From contig CAUJNA010002835.1 of the NCBI GenBank assembly GCA_963377175.1, forward strand, positions 127,001 through 191,000: a stretch of DNA of 64,000 nucleotides, read 5' to 3'. The DNA comes from Effrenium voratum. Taxonomy: Eukaryota > Sar > Dinophyceae > Suessiales > Symbiodiniaceae. The notes beneath the pieces are model-generated. The model was not told the DNA's origin, made no database searches, and worked only from the letters and a program-made list of their open reading frames with translations. The translations under genes and the position numbers were made by a program. This document shows positions 10,884-23,561 of this stretch, piece after piece (position 1 is the first letter of the stretch; each line of letters starts with the position of its first letter).

Positions 10884-11085
10884 TCTGTTGGGCCTTTTGG
10901 CTGTCGAAGCACTCGAGGTGCTGACCTTCTCCAAGGAGCTGGACATGGATCGCGCGCTCGGCTCGAGCGTGGGAACGCCGCTGTGCCGCGAGGTCTTCCG
11001 AGAGGCGGAGGGCGCAAAAAAGGCGCAAGGCGCGGGCGGGCGTTGCGAGGCGCATGTCTCGCTCCCTGAGAAGCGTTTCGGGGAC
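10884..11085 (+). CDS. Probable exon, frame supported, ends uncertain
   Basis: The frame reads LLAVEALEVLTFSKELDMDR, then a Lys/Ala-rich stretch ending around PEKRFG. The alternation of acidic and hydrophobic residues suggests an amphipathic helix. Clear splice sites are not resolved. No family is recognised. Confidence 0.38.
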
Positions 11086-11357
11086 CTTTGGCTCCACTCT
11101 TCTTGTTGGTTTGGGGAAATTCGTCGCGGGCAAAAACAACGGCCGGTTCTGACTTGTTTTTTTGGGGGTGGGCCAATCCACAAACATACGAAGAAAGCGG
11201 TCGCTTTTTTGGGTTTGGACCAGTTTTGTGACTGGTAAACACCCCACGGCTCCAAATCTCTTCTTTTTTGGCCCATCGCCGCTCCGACTCGTCCGGCGAG
11301 ATGCGGCCGCGCCTGGACGCCGGTGGGTGGAGTCACCGCTAGTCGAAGTCCGCTGAG

Positions 11358-11426
11358 GCGCTGCTCATGTTGGAGCAGGGCCTCACCTTTGAGGAAGCCT
11401 GGAGTTTCTGCGAGAGGCGGCGCCGG
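11358..11426 (+). CDS. Internal exon resembling a DUSP C-terminal helix
   Basis: There are 23 codons between AG (11356-11357) followed by G and GT at 11427: ALLMLEQGLTFEEAWSFCER plus Arg residues. The pattern x-YLM-x5-L-(S/T)-F-x-E-A-x-x-x-V-x-x-R-R is typical of the helix after the catalytic loop in dual-specificity phosphatases. No HCxxGxxRS exon was found next to it, so the family call is weak. Confidence 0.45.
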
Positions 11427-11429
11427 GTC

Positions 11430-13167
11430 CGGGGTGGGCGCCACTGGGGCTCGGTGTCGGGGGCTGTTTTTGTTTTTTCTTCTGCTTTTTTCTTCTCCAT
11501 GTGTTTCTCTTTGTCTTGTCTTTCTTATTTGTGTTCTTCTGTTTTTCGGGTGTTTTCGTTTTGCATTTTTGGTTGGGTGTGTTTTTCCCGGGCGTTTTGT
11601 TTTGTGTCAGTCTGAGGGCTCTGATCGCGCGCTTCAAGAACTTTTCGCCAACACGGAGGTTTCTGTCAGGCAGTGTCTGACAGGTGGGCTGGTCGAAAAA
11701 GCTGAACAGCTGTAAGCCAAAATAGGGGGTGGGTGATGGGGGATGTCACACTGGTCAAAGGGCACTGTCTTTTTGGCAACAAAAACAGCAACTTGATGGG
11801 TGAAAGTCGCCGTTTTCATCTTGGCCCTTGGCTTATCGGCGGAATCCACGGATTCTTCCAAAAAAAGGCTTAGGCAGCGGGCCGTTTCATATACCGCCTC
11901 TATACTCTTCCCTGAAAGAGAGAAAACTCATCACCCCAAAGGCCAAGTTATCTAGGGGTTTTTCTTTGCTTGAGGTGATGTTCAACTGGACCATCCCGCC
12001 GCCATGCGGATGCGACACGAGCAACGCGTTGGCTTCAATTTGGATTCGTGGATTCCCATGGCCCCCAAGGGCCGTACCGGCGGTCCATGTGGGTGTCTCG
12101 TCTTGTTTGAGGGTATCCATGTTGGAAGGTGTGAAAAAAAAGGAAGACCCGGGCCCGCCGTTTTTGGTTTTGGGCCCGATTCCTTCAAAAAGAAACAAGA
12201 GACAGACCCGTAGAGTGGCAAAAGCTGGGACCTGCTGGTTGGGTTCGTTTTGTTCCCGTACACCCCCTCCCAAAGGGTCAATAAGTTCGGACACGACAGC
12301 CCCCTAGGTAGAGGGAGCCGCCCATAGTCCCCGATTTTTGTCCGTACGGGTTTGTGCCTATGTTGAGGGTACCCCTTTGGCCTTGGTTTAAAGGCAAAAA
12401 ACTGGCTGATCACCCTTGTTTGGGCCCCACCCTATTCTGACGTACATATGGCAACCTCCCAACATGTATGTTTTTTTTGGTTTCCCTTTGTATAATCCAT
12501 CCCGCTCGAGCACGGATGCCAGAAAGCGGCCCATCGTGTACCCCAACGCGTGGCTGCCAAGATGCGAACCGGGTGCCGGCAAGCCGGTGGTGTTCTGCAT
12601 GCCCTTAGCAGGGCCACTTTTCTTTGCGGATGCCCAAGGAATCCCCAACAAACAGAGATGAAGCGTCATTGCGATGGCCCACTTTGGCATTGGTCTGTCC
12701 CCTGGGTTTGGTTGAGGGAAGGCCGAAGTGGACACTGCGGGAGTCCTAGTTTGCGACAATGTCGCATGGCGGTTTGCTGCTGAGACACCAGTGTTTCTGG
12801 GCGGTGGGTTGGGATTTTCCCGAGTCTTTGGAAGTCCATAGTTGTTGGCTTAGAATGCCCTTTCCTTCGTGGCCAGCTGAATCAGGAGAGACAGGCGGAC
12901 AGATTCCGCCTCGTCGAGGTTCCGGGTTGGGACCCGTGAGGCGGTTGGTGAGCCAATGCCAGAGCAATCGGAGGCAAGCAGCCGGAGGGTTTTTGGTGCG
13001 ATTGTTCCAGCCCTCAGCTCTGGAAAGGAGGCCCTACCTATTTCGAAGGTTTGCGGGGGAAACCGCGATTTGCAAAAAGCTGGGCCCGTCCGATAGAATC
13101 CTCTCGCGTTTTGCGCGCGCGCGCGGGGGTTTTGCGGGGTTGGTGAAACGTTGAGGTGGGTTTCCAG
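11430..13167. other. Exon-poor stretch
   Basis: Pyrimidine- and T-rich sequence at 11460-11610 looks like intron. The rest shows no supported exon; open frames between 11830 and 12760 lack coding character or splice context. Confidence 0.35.
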
Positions 13168-13218
13168 CAGCAGCTGAAGCACCTGGAGAAGATCATGGGG
13201 AAGGTGGTCGACTTCAAG
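13168..13218 (+). CDS. Short internal exon, helical
   Basis: There are 17 codons (QQLKHLEKIMGKVVDFK) between TTTCCAG and a GC donor at 13219. The heptad-like spacing of Leu/Ile/Val suggests a helix. The unknown gene is followed by G-runs and then by the satellite at 13739. Confidence 0.45.
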
Positions 13219-13738
13219 GCTCCGGGAAAAAAGGGGGGGAGGAGGAGGGGGGGGTGGGGGGTTGGGGGGTTCGAATGCGGAGCTGCGCTTACCTTCTTTT
13301 TTTGGTTGGGGCGGGGGGGGGGGGGAGGGGTTTAGCAAGAAGGCAGGGTTGAAACGTTGAAGGTGTGACGGGACCCGTTTTTCCCACAAATGTAGGGTTG
13401 AACAAAAAAGTCCCACACCTGGGAGACCGCCTTGGATGTGTTGAACGAGGGAAGACTAAAGGAGCTTCGTTGGAAACATCCCAGCTTGCGTGCTCAGACG
13501 ACGCTTGCGGGCTTCATGCACTCGTGGTCCTCACGATCGATCAGCATTTGCGGGCGCCAAATGTTGATCGTCATGATTGACTTCCGCGCGACGCGTGTTG
13601 TGCAATGAAAACCACGCGGGGGTGACTTGATGCCCCTGAAAAAGCACGCGATGGGTCTTGCGCCATGCGCTTGTCAAGACTCCTCGATGGTCTGCGTTGA
13701 CGAAGGGCCCATTTGTTTCCTTCGACTTGCCTTGAAGC

Positions 13739-14255
<517 letters not shown>

Positions 14256-14355
14256 NNNNNNNNNNNNNNNNNNNNNNNNNNNNNNNNNNNNNNNNNNNNN
14301 NNNNNNNNNNNNNNNNNNNNNNNNNNNNNNNNNNNNNNNNNNNNNNNNNNNNNNN
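14256..14355. other. Assembly gap (100 N)
   Basis: Exactly 100 N between two CA/CG-rich repeat types. The true size is unknown. Confidence 0.99.
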
Positions 14356-16383
14356 CACGCCCACGCGCACGCGCACGCGCACGCGCACGTTCACGCGCAC
14401 GCGCACGCGCACGCAAACGCACACACACACGCCGCACGCCACACGCGCACGCGCACGCGCACGCGCACGCGCACGCGCACGCGCACGCGCACGCACGCGC
14501 ACGCGCACGCGCACGCGCACGCGCGCACACGTACACGCACACGCACACGCACACGCACACGCACGCGCACGCGCACGCACACGCACACGGACACGGACAC
14601 GGACATGCGCATGCACACGCACACCCACACACACACACACACGCACACGCACACGCACACGCACACGCACACGCACTTGCGCACGCACACGCGCACGCGC
14701 ACGCACACGTGCACACACACACACACACCCACGCACGCACGCAGGCACGCAGGCACGCACGCACGCAGGCACGCGCGCACGCACGCGCAGAAGCATGCGC
14801 GCGCACACACACACACACACATGCGCGCGCACATGCGCGCACACACACACACGCACACACGCAAACAAACAATCAATCAAACAAACAAACAAACAACCAA
14901 ACAACCAAACAAACAAAACAATCAAAACAAACAAACAAGCAATCAAGCAAGCAAGCAAACAAGCAAGACACACACACAAATTCAATCAAACAAACAAACA
15001 AACCAACAAACAAGCAAGCAAGCAAACAAACAAACAAACGAACCAACCAACCAACCAACAAACAATCAAACAAACAAACAAGCAAGCAAACAAAAAAAAA
15101 ACAACAAAAAAACAAAAACAAAAACAAGCAATCAAAAGCAAACAAAAGCAAACAAACACAAACAACAACAAAGAAAAACAGTCAACACAATCAAATACAA
15201 ACAAAGAAACAAAGAAACAATCAAACGAAGAAACTAAGAAGCACAGAAGCAATGAAACAAAGAAACAAAGAAACAAAGAAACAAAGAAACAAAGCAACAA
15301 AGAAACAACGAAACAAGGAAACAAGGAAACAAGGAAACAAGGAAACAAGGAAAGAACGAAGAACGAAAGAACGAAAGAACGAAAGAACGAAAGAACGAAA
15401 GAAAGAAAGAACAAAAGAAACAAAGAAACAAAGAAACAAAGACACAAAGAAACAAAGAAACAAAGAAACAAAGACACAAAGAAACAAAGACACAAACACA
15501 CAAACACACAAACACACAACCACACAAACACAACAGCACACAAGCACACAAACACACAAAAACTCAAACACACAAACACACAAACACACAAACACACAAA
15601 CACACGAACACACGAACACACAAACACATAAACACACAAACAAACAAACCAACCGCCAAATAAACAACCAAAAAAAGACAAGAAAATAAGACAAAACAAA
15701 CACACAAACACACAAACACACAAACAAACAAACAAACACACACAAACACACACACACACAAACAATCACACACACAAACACACAACCACACAAACACACA
15801 AACACACAAACAAACAAACAAGCAAGCAAGCAAGCAAGCAAGCAAACAAACAAACAGACAAACAAACATACAAACACGCAAACACACAACCACACAAACA
15901 CACAAACACACAAACACACAAGCGCACAAACACACAAGCACACAAACACACAATCATATAAATACGACAGCACACAAACACACAAACACACAAACACAAA
16001 AACACACAAGCGCAAGAGCACACAAACACACAAACAACCAACCAACCAACCAATCAAACACCCAACCAACCAACCGACCAAACAAACACAAACAAACCAT
16101 CAATCAAACAAACAAACAAACAAATAAACAAACAAACAAACAAACAAGCAAAGAAACAAACAAACACACAAACCCACAAACACACAAACACACAAACACA
16201 AAACACACACAAACACACAAACACACAAACACACAAACGCACAAACACAAACACACAAACACACACAAACACACAAGCGCACAAACACACACACACAAAC
16301 ACACAAACACACAATCACACAAACACACAACACACACAAACACACAAACACACAGACTTAAAGACACACACACAAGCAAGCAG

Positions 16384-16415
<32 letters not shown>

Positions 16416-17653
16416 ACAAGCAAACAAGCGAGCAAGCAAGCAAGCAATCAAGCAAACACACACACACACCACACACACACACGCACGACACACCACACAC
16501 CACACACACCACACACACAGCACACACACACACCACACACACACACCACACACAACCCACACACACCACACACACACACACCACACACACCACACACACC
16601 ACACACACACCACACACACACCACACACACCACACACACCACACACACCACACACACCACACACGCACCACACACACCACACACACCCCACACACCCCAC
16701 ACACACACACCACACACCACACACACGACACACACACACACACACCACACACACCACACACACAGCACGCACACACACACACACCACACACACACACACC
16801 ACACACACACCACACACACACACCACACACACACACCACACACACACACACCACACACCACACACACACGCCACACACGCCACACACGCCACACACGCCA
16901 CACGCGCGCCACACACAGCACACACACACACACCACACACACACCACACACACACACACCACACACACCACACACACCACACACACCACACACACCACAC
17001 ACACACACCACACACACCCCACACACCCCACACACACCACCCCACCCCACATACCCCACCCCACCCCCACCACACCCCACACACCACACACCCCCACACA
17101 CACACCCCCCCCACACACACCACACACACACACACCACACACCACACACCACACTCACCACACACACACACACCACACACACCACACACACACACACACC
17201 ACACACACCACACACCACGACACACCACCACACACACACACCACACACACCACACACATTCCACACATTCCACACAATCCACACATTCCACACACCCCAC
17301 ACATTCCACACACCACACACACCCCACACACCCCACACCCCACACACCCCACACACCCCACCCCCCCCACCCCCCCACATACCCCACCCCCCCCACAGAC
17401 CCCACACACCCCACACACCCCCCACACCCCACACACCCCCCACACCCCATACACACCCCACACCCCACACACCCAACACACACACACACCACACACCACA
17501 CACCACACACACCACACACACACACCCCACACACCATTCACACACACACACACACCACACACATCACACACGCACACCACACACACACACACCACACAGC
17601 ACACAGCACACAACACACAACACACACACACACAATACACACACACACACACC
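14356..17653 (+). repeat. A/C-rich compound satellite, right part
   Basis: Sub-blocks in order: CACGCG (14356-14860); AAAC/AAGC units (14860-15230); GAAACAAA with GAAC variants (15230-15480); CACAAA (15480-16440); CACACC and CACACCCC (16440-17653). T is almost absent from the + strand, and G occurs only as variants. It holds no gene, although it is open in many frames. Confidence 0.95.
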
Positions 17654-17806
17654 CAAACCCAAATGGGCGTTGATCAATATTCCGTTCGGCGCCCAAATGA
17701 CCACGGGAAGCTTTTCCCGTGTGGTTGACATATCAAATGTGTTTTGGTGGTTTCAAAGGTCATCCCATGTTCGTGGGACCTTTGGGTGAACGCCGCAAAT
17801 CGCCAG

Positions 17807-17880
17807 GCACCCTGGCCGCAGCAGATCAAACAGCTGCGCGAGGCCGGACACCCGGAGAGGGAAACCCGGAAGCGTTTCGC
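17807..17880 (+). CDS. Probable exon, basic helix
   Basis: After AG (17805-17806) followed by G the frame reads APWPQQIKQLREAGHPERE, then TRKRF. The right splice site is unclear because a G-run follows at 17886. The gene is unknown. Confidence 0.42.
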
Positions 17881-18592
17881 AAGTCGGGGGGGGGGGTTCC
17901 GATCGGCCATTACATTGTGTGTTCTCACTCGGCAAGAAGTTCAGACGTAATTTGGGCGAAATTGACTTTCTCCCTTCGTGCTTGGTGGGCCAAAAAAGGC
18001 TGGCGTACGGGACGCACGTCAGAAATGCAGCCTTAGGCATTCCCGACGGAAGCCACGTAAGTGTTTCGGGCGAAGTGATCTCAACCTTGCCGAAAGTCGG
18101 AAGTGCGGAAGAGAAGGGAGCAAGCATGGCAGGGCGCGCTCTTGGTCCTTGTTCGGCCCAAGAAACAGCTGGGGGTTGTCAACGCTGCCGAAGGCCAAGG
18201 TGGGTTTGTCTCGAAATAGGGGACCCCCAAAAAATAGTTGGTTTCTTTTTGGTGGCCCTTTTCAACCGCCCCAAATTGTGCGCGATCACAAAAGGACTGA
18301 CACACCCCAGACCCCAGCTACCGGCTTTTCAAGCGTCAAAAAGAGTCGGTTTCGGCCGAGAGTCAATCGGCCGCGCCTCGCCCCCCTGCAAATACAGTTT
18401 GCGTTTGGCGCATCTCGAGACTCGAGGCAAGTTTGGATTTTGAGCCTAGGTGTCTTTCTTTGATACTGAACTTGTACTCATTTGCGGGTGTGTTTTTTTG
18501 AGGCCACTTTTTTGTTTTGTTTTGCGCGGTTTTGAGCCGAGAAACCAACAGGACAACCACCCATTTTGGGGGGGGCCCTAAAACAAGACGAT

Positions 18593-18717
18593 GTGGCTGT
18601 GGGTCAACAGATCCGATGTTTGGTTGGTAGGTGAATTCACCACCCATTTTAGGACCTATTCTAGTGGTTGGATCGGGATGTTCACTGGGGGGAACCGGGG
18701 TTTTGACCCATGGCCAT
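18593..18717 (+). mobile_element. Family D TIR element
   Basis: The left end TGGCTGTGGGTCAA and the right end TTTTGACCCATGGCCA are inverted repeats. The interior GGTGAATTCACCACCCATTT recurs at 29621 (inverted) and, with differences, at 37409. Confidence 0.8.
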
Positions 18718-19779
18718 GCGATGGGCCGCTTTCTTCGACTTCGCCAGGCCTTGCCCAAGGGTGATTTGGAGGGCCCCAAGCCCGGGGCCTCAACATGGCA
18801 CCCAAGAGGTCACACGTGTTGATGTTTGGGGCGGTTCTTTGGGTGGTTTTGAAGGGAAACCAACAATAAAACACGCAGCATTTTGTGGGTTCCTATAAAA
18901 AGACACGCCCAAACCACCTGAAAGTGGCTGGTGGACCATGAACGTCTGCTAAAGGGTCCCCCATTCAATTTCACATCCATTTGCGAGACGTCCGAGCCCA
19001 GTTGTCCCTTTTGCAACCTGCGCCCTGCTCCCAAGAGCAAAGTGGTTGTACGTTTGCCATTCGCGCCGCAATCAAAATCTGGGTAGATGAAGGGTAAGGG
19101 GTCCCAGAAATGAGGTGCCGGGTTCTTTACATGGCTTCCCTCGCACCAGGTTTTAATGAGGTGCCGAATTCTTTACATGGCTTGGTTTTGATGACTTATT
19201 TGCGGCTACAAAAGATACTGTAGGGAGATGAATGGACTTCACAGGTGTTAGTGTGGCCCGTTCTCATCCGGGACTCGACTTTTTTGTGCAGAGGACACCT
19301 GGGGATGGTTCAATCATCGACGCGACGGGTTTTTTCGGGCTTGTTCAAGCTACTGGAGCCACACAAGTTTGTGTAATTCAAGGTTACCAGACCATTAGGA
19401 TTGACTTTTGGTTATTGATTTTTTTGCCGGGTTTCTGCGGGGACCCCCCCCCTCAAAAGAAAAAAGAGAAGGGTGGTCGTTTTCCTTTGGTTTTCCCCGA
19501 AACCAACCCAGAGGGTACTCTCGACAGACACAGCATTTCCCCCCCTCGAGTTTTGGGACCCATTTCATTCCCAGGGTTTGTGTGGCTACACGGATTTGAA
19601 AAAAACAAATCGAAGATTTCTCTTGGGAAGTCTCGTAGCTACGTGGAACCTGGAAAACCATTTGTTTTTGGTTTTTCTTTCGTGGATCCATTCTGGCCGG
19701 CAAAACCGCAAAACCGCTGTTTCGGTTTCCTTTTGGTTTCCCAAACCAAGGCCCAACAATCAAGGTTACGGTCGCAACA

Positions 19780-19876
19780 CTAGGTCCCCCAGTAGTGCCC
19801 TTTTACCCTTTTTTGGGGGAGGGTTTCCCTACAATAGACGACAGAAAAAGGGTATTCTCTCCTCTGGAGGACCTAG
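19780..19876 (+). mobile_element. Family A TIR element
   Basis: The left end CTAGGTCCCCCAGTAGTGCC is intact and the right end CTCTGGAGGACCTAG is nearly so. The middle is shortened compared with the 112-bp copy at 30375. Confidence 0.85.
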
Positions 19877-19997
19877 CCAGGGGGTTGATCCAAAGTTTCC
19901 ATCTAGGGGCCATGGGGAACTTGTCCTATGGTCAAAACACACACCCATGTTTTTCCTTCGCAGGGGAGTTGTTTTTTTTCTTCCCCTTTGTTTCCAG

Positions 19998-20099
19998 GTC
20001 TCCGCTGCCCATCCGGGAAGCCATCGGCTCGGTCATGGACGATGCCGCTGGGCCCAGAGAGAAACGCGCACGCGCCGCTCACAGTTCAGCGGGTGACGC
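19998..20099 (+). CDS. Internal exon
   Basis: After TTTCCAG followed by G the frame reads SPLPIREAIGSVMDDAAGPR, then a basic/Ala-rich run. A GC donor near 20100 is possible; the frame stays open a little further. The gene is not recognised. Confidence 0.5.
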
Positions 20100-20199
20100 T
20101 CGGCGCACCTGGAAGCAATTCCGGCATTGCCAAAGGGTACCCGACAGAGGCAGAAAGTGGTTTGAGGGCTTCCAAAAGTGGTTTGAGGGCCACTTTTGC

Positions 20200-20252
20200 A
20201 ATCAGACCACTTTTGTTTGAGCAAGTTTGGGGCTTCCAAAAGTGGTCTGATT
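20200..20252. repeat. 16-bp perfect inverted repeat
   Basis: AATCAGACCACTTTTG (20200-20215) is the exact reverse complement of 20237-20252, with a 21-base spacer. Upstream, AAGTGGTTTGAGGGC is also repeated directly (20156, 20175). Confidence 0.85.
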
Positions 20253-20647
20253 CCAACCACTCAGCCCATCGGACACCCCCAAATTGATACACTGGGGTTG
20301 ATCAACATGGGGTCAGCATGGATTTTCCGGAAACGCTTTGTGTTAGTGGGAGGAAGGGTAAATGCATCGATTCGGATGTGGAGGTCCCATAACAAGGATA
20401 GATTTGGGCTTTCAGAACCATGCTTTCCGGCTGATGGAGGTTGGGAGATGTGTTTATTGTTGAGGGGTACCCTTTTTAGGATTGGTTTAGAGGGAAGCCG
20501 AAAGGAACGCCACATTTTTTTGGGCATACCTTGTCTAACACGAACTCTATTCTGACTCCCTGAGTTCCTGGACCTTACACTTTCCGGCTTTTTTTTGGGG
20601 GCCGACCCACTCAAGAAGTGAGTATTTCTGTTGGTTTATTCCCCATT

Positions 20648-20755
20648 CTTTTCAACCATCGTTCTTTCCAAAAAATCCGGATCCGTTCTCCCTGGGTTTC
20701 CAGAGGTTTTCTAGAAAGAAGGACACCTGGAAAGAATGGAAATGGAAGGTACCCC
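20648..20755 (+). mobile_element. Family F TIR element
   Basis: CATTCTTTTCAACCATCG at the left, AATCCGGATCCGTTCTCCC inside, and GGAAAGAATGGAAATGG at the right. The two ends are inverted. Confidence 0.75.
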
Positions 20756-20833
20756 TAGAGTATTGGCTACTGTGCGTAGACAGTCCATGCCGGGCTGCCG
20801 AAGGCACGCTCGGGTCGTTTTTTCTGGGCGCAG

Positions 20834-20879
20834 GCCTTGGTCGAGCTGGAGAAGCTGGTGGAGAAGGTGCTTTGCGGAG
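20834..20879 (+). CDS. Short internal exon
   Basis: ALVELEKLVEKVLCGG lies between GGCGCAG followed by G and a GT donor at 20880. It has a clear leucine-heptad look. The gene is unknown. Confidence 0.5.
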
Positions 20880-21783
20880 GTTTGTCGTCAAGCAAACACC
20901 TCCTCAAAGGTTGTGTTTTTGGTGTTCTTTTTTTGCTTCTTCCTTTTTTCCTTGCCCGGGTTTTCCTGTTGGTTTCCCTTCAAAGCCACCCCAAAAAGGA
21001 ACGTTCCAACTCATTAAGAAGGAAGGACACGCCCCAGGGGTTCGGTTTTAAAAAAAAGGGGGTCCAACTCAAAGAAAGAAGGACACGCGTGTTGAGAGCT
21101 TTGGCAAGGAGGGCCGTGGCAAGATTCGCCGCGAGTCGCGTTTTAGGCTGCTCTCGTGCGTCAGCTCTGAATCATATGACCCTCCTGCCAGCATGGAAGA
21201 CTTGATGTCAGGTGAGGATTGAATGTTGACAGCTGCCCACATGACGGCCAGGGAAAATGTGTTCAGCTCATGTGCAGCTTGGTCCCTTTCTGCCCATGTT
21301 GTCTGGGCTTGTGCAAGTCCACGTCGGCGAGCAATTCTTCCTACCACTTCGATTTACTCAGCTGCCTTTTGAGCCAATGGCGCAGATCTTTTCATCAGCG
21401 AATCTGGATATGGACCGATTTTGGACCTTGGTTCCAATTCCCCAATTTTGGACCAGCCATCTGCAGTCTGGCGGTCTGGTTTTTTATTTGTTCCACATGG
21501 TTGAGCTCGGGGCTTTCTCTTTCTGGGCTGTTCAAAAGGAAATCAGTCCTGAATCCTCGGGTTGCGCAGCAGCATCCCTTTGTAGTGGCTTCCCTACAGA
21601 GATCATGGAAGAATGGCTTGGCCAACCCTCCCTTTTGAACACAGTCATTGGCCCCACGAGGGAAAAAGGCTTCCAACAATCGGATTCCTTCTGAACAGCT
21701 CAGTCATTGGCCCCAGGGAAAAAGAAACCTTCCAAAAATTCTTTGCGGATGCAAAGGACTGCCCTCGGTTTCCGGAGCTCGCA

Positions 21784-21870
21784 GTCGGATCTGGATCCGC
21801 AGGTGCTGGACCAGCCGCAGCCGGGGGCTGAGGCCCCTGCGACGGAGCGGCCCGAGCGAAATCCCCCCGG
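21784..21870 (+). CDS. Probable exon, acidic/Pro-rich
   Basis: The frame reads SDLDPQVLDQPQPGAEAPAT and continues acidic/basic up to about 21870. The splice sites are not fixed; AG at 21782-21783 is one option. Low-complexity composition limits confidence. Confidence 0.42.
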
Positions 21871-22731
21871 TTTGGTGGGCGTGGTGGGGTCACAGCGAAA
21901 TTGTGCCCTGAGGTCCCCTTGTTTTTCAAGCAAGCTGTTCATGTGCAGTTCATTTCCCATCTTTTTGCTCAGCGGTTTCTTTCCCTTCAGTTCTACCAGG
22001 GTCACTGGGCAACTGGAAGGGGGGGGGGCGCTTGCTGGCTGGGCCAATGAGTTGTGTGCTCGGTTTGTTGGTACTTTGGCTTCGCGGCAATCATGGACAT
22101 TGGGCAAGATACGGAAGCGATGCATACCAAGGGCGGGAGCAATAGAGTTTGTTTGCTTGGAATCGTGAGCTGCGAGCTTCCACACACCATATGAAGCTGA
22201 TCACATGTGAACCTGTGCCAAGTAGTGAACATGTCGCTTCCGTGCGCACTTGGGTTGTCAAAAATAGCGCCCTTTGGCGTCTGGCTACGTGAGCTTCTTT
22301 CGCTGGCAACATCCGTACCCCCCCCCTCCTCCAAAAAAAAGAGCACACAATATAATATTATTATATAAGTATGTATAGACATATTCGGCGGACCCTCGCT
22401 CGTTTAAAAAAAAAACCCTTTGGACCCAAAACCATCCCAGACCAGGTTCGAGACGAGCCCATGTGGCACGCTTTTGGGGCTGCCAGTTGCGAAAATCCGC
22501 CGCCGGCTTGCTAAAAGGGGAGGCGCAAGAGAAGGGCGGCGGCAGCGGCAACAAATCATCGTTCAAATGATTATTGAATCACAAGTAATTATCGTCAAAC
22601 AGACCTTTTTTAAACTGAACAGCATTGGATCATTTGTCGGAGCGAAGTCCTGCTGGTGATGCTGGGGATGTTGCTGCTTTGCATTCTCATCTTTATATAT
22701 ATATATATATATAGAGGATTCAACAGTGACA

Positions 22732-22880
22732 TTAGACCTTGGTGGTGATGCCGAGATGCGAAAGACGACGTGTTTTTTGTACGGAGACCCCCAGCATCGC
22801 CAGTGTTTCAGTAGAGGAGATGATTTTCCGCCTACTAAACGCAGACACCATATTTTGTATGAAGTGGTCCACACCCCCCA
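22732..22880 (-). pseudogene. Possible DNA-methyltransferase-like C-terminal remnant
   Basis: The minus strand reads SRRKIISSTETLAMLGVSVQ and ends at TAA (22732-22734). The (R)R-x4-(S/T)-x-x-E-x-L-x-x-(Q/L)-G pattern resembles the last conserved motif of C5 DNA methyltransferases, which some dinoflagellate retroelements carry. Only about 45 residues are open and upstream stops break the frame, so this is a weak call. Confidence 0.18.
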
Positions 22881-23143
22881 GATCACCAGTGCATGCTTTA
22901 GTGCAAGCATATCATTGTCATGACTCGAACGGCGGCGTGAAAGACAAGGTAACCCCAAGATGCTTTGCCCTGATTCCCATTCCATTTACCAGAACTAAAA
23001 CTCCTGCGGTCCATACCTGAATGATGTCATCATAGTGTCCCCGATGAAAGTTCATACCCACTATTACCCGCTGAAAAGGGGCGCGACAGGTGAGTTTTTT
23101 GTGCATCCGCTCGGACAAGCGCCTGGTTTCTTGGCAAAACATG

Positions 23144-23262
23144 ATTGTTGTTGGGACACATTTTCACATTTTTGCTTATTGCGGTTTAGTGGTTGAACTC
23201 CAAATCCACCTAACTGCTATTTTTTCCCCAATTTTTTGCGGCCCTTCCAAGGTCAACCAAGA
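23144..23262 (+). mobile_element. Family B introner-like element
   Basis: Starts TTGTTGTTGGGACACATTTT, has GGTTTAGTGGTTGAA inside, and ends CCAAGGTCAACCAAG. Its right edge abuts an exon-like frame (23263 onward), as at CSN3 intron 5. Confidence 0.75.
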
Positions 23263-23370
23263 GAAGGGGCGCTTGGAAGTTTTCTCCGCCGCCGAGGCTG
23301 CTCCAGCAGCGGGAGCTGTGGAAACGCCAGGGGCCGGCGGGCCCTGGATCGAGGGTTCTGGTGGATCACC
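23263..23370 (+). CDS. Probable exon following a family B element
   Basis: The frame runs KGRLEVFSAAEAAPAAGAVE and then Gly/Pro-rich to about 23370. It starts at the AG that ends the repeat copy, which suggests the repeat is its upstream intron. The product is unknown and of low complexity. Confidence 0.42.
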
Positions 23371-23561
23371 CGGGTTTCTCTCCCCACCCACTCCTGTGGT
23401 ACTTTTTTGGGAAAATCCCCCTGATATGAAGAACATGGGGCCTTTGGGGTAAGTTAGGCCCCTTTCTGTTGTGCCACGGAAGTGGTCATTCCATTCCGCA
23501 CAGCCCTGTGCCAAGATTTGGGACAACACTCGGACCCGGAAAGCCGGGCGTAAAGAGCCCC

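Larger units (their letters stand above)
17881..19997. other. Exon-poor stretch
   Basis: It holds the family D element (18593-18717), a near-duplicated GAGGTGCCG.GTTCTTTACATGG motif (19110-19180), a family A copy (19780-19876) and a motif of family I (19880-19935). No exon is supported. Confidence 0.35.

Noticed and set aside
12850..13416. 188-codon minus-strand ORF
   Set aside because: Pro-run rich shadow of G-runs; overlaps the better-supported + exon at 13168.
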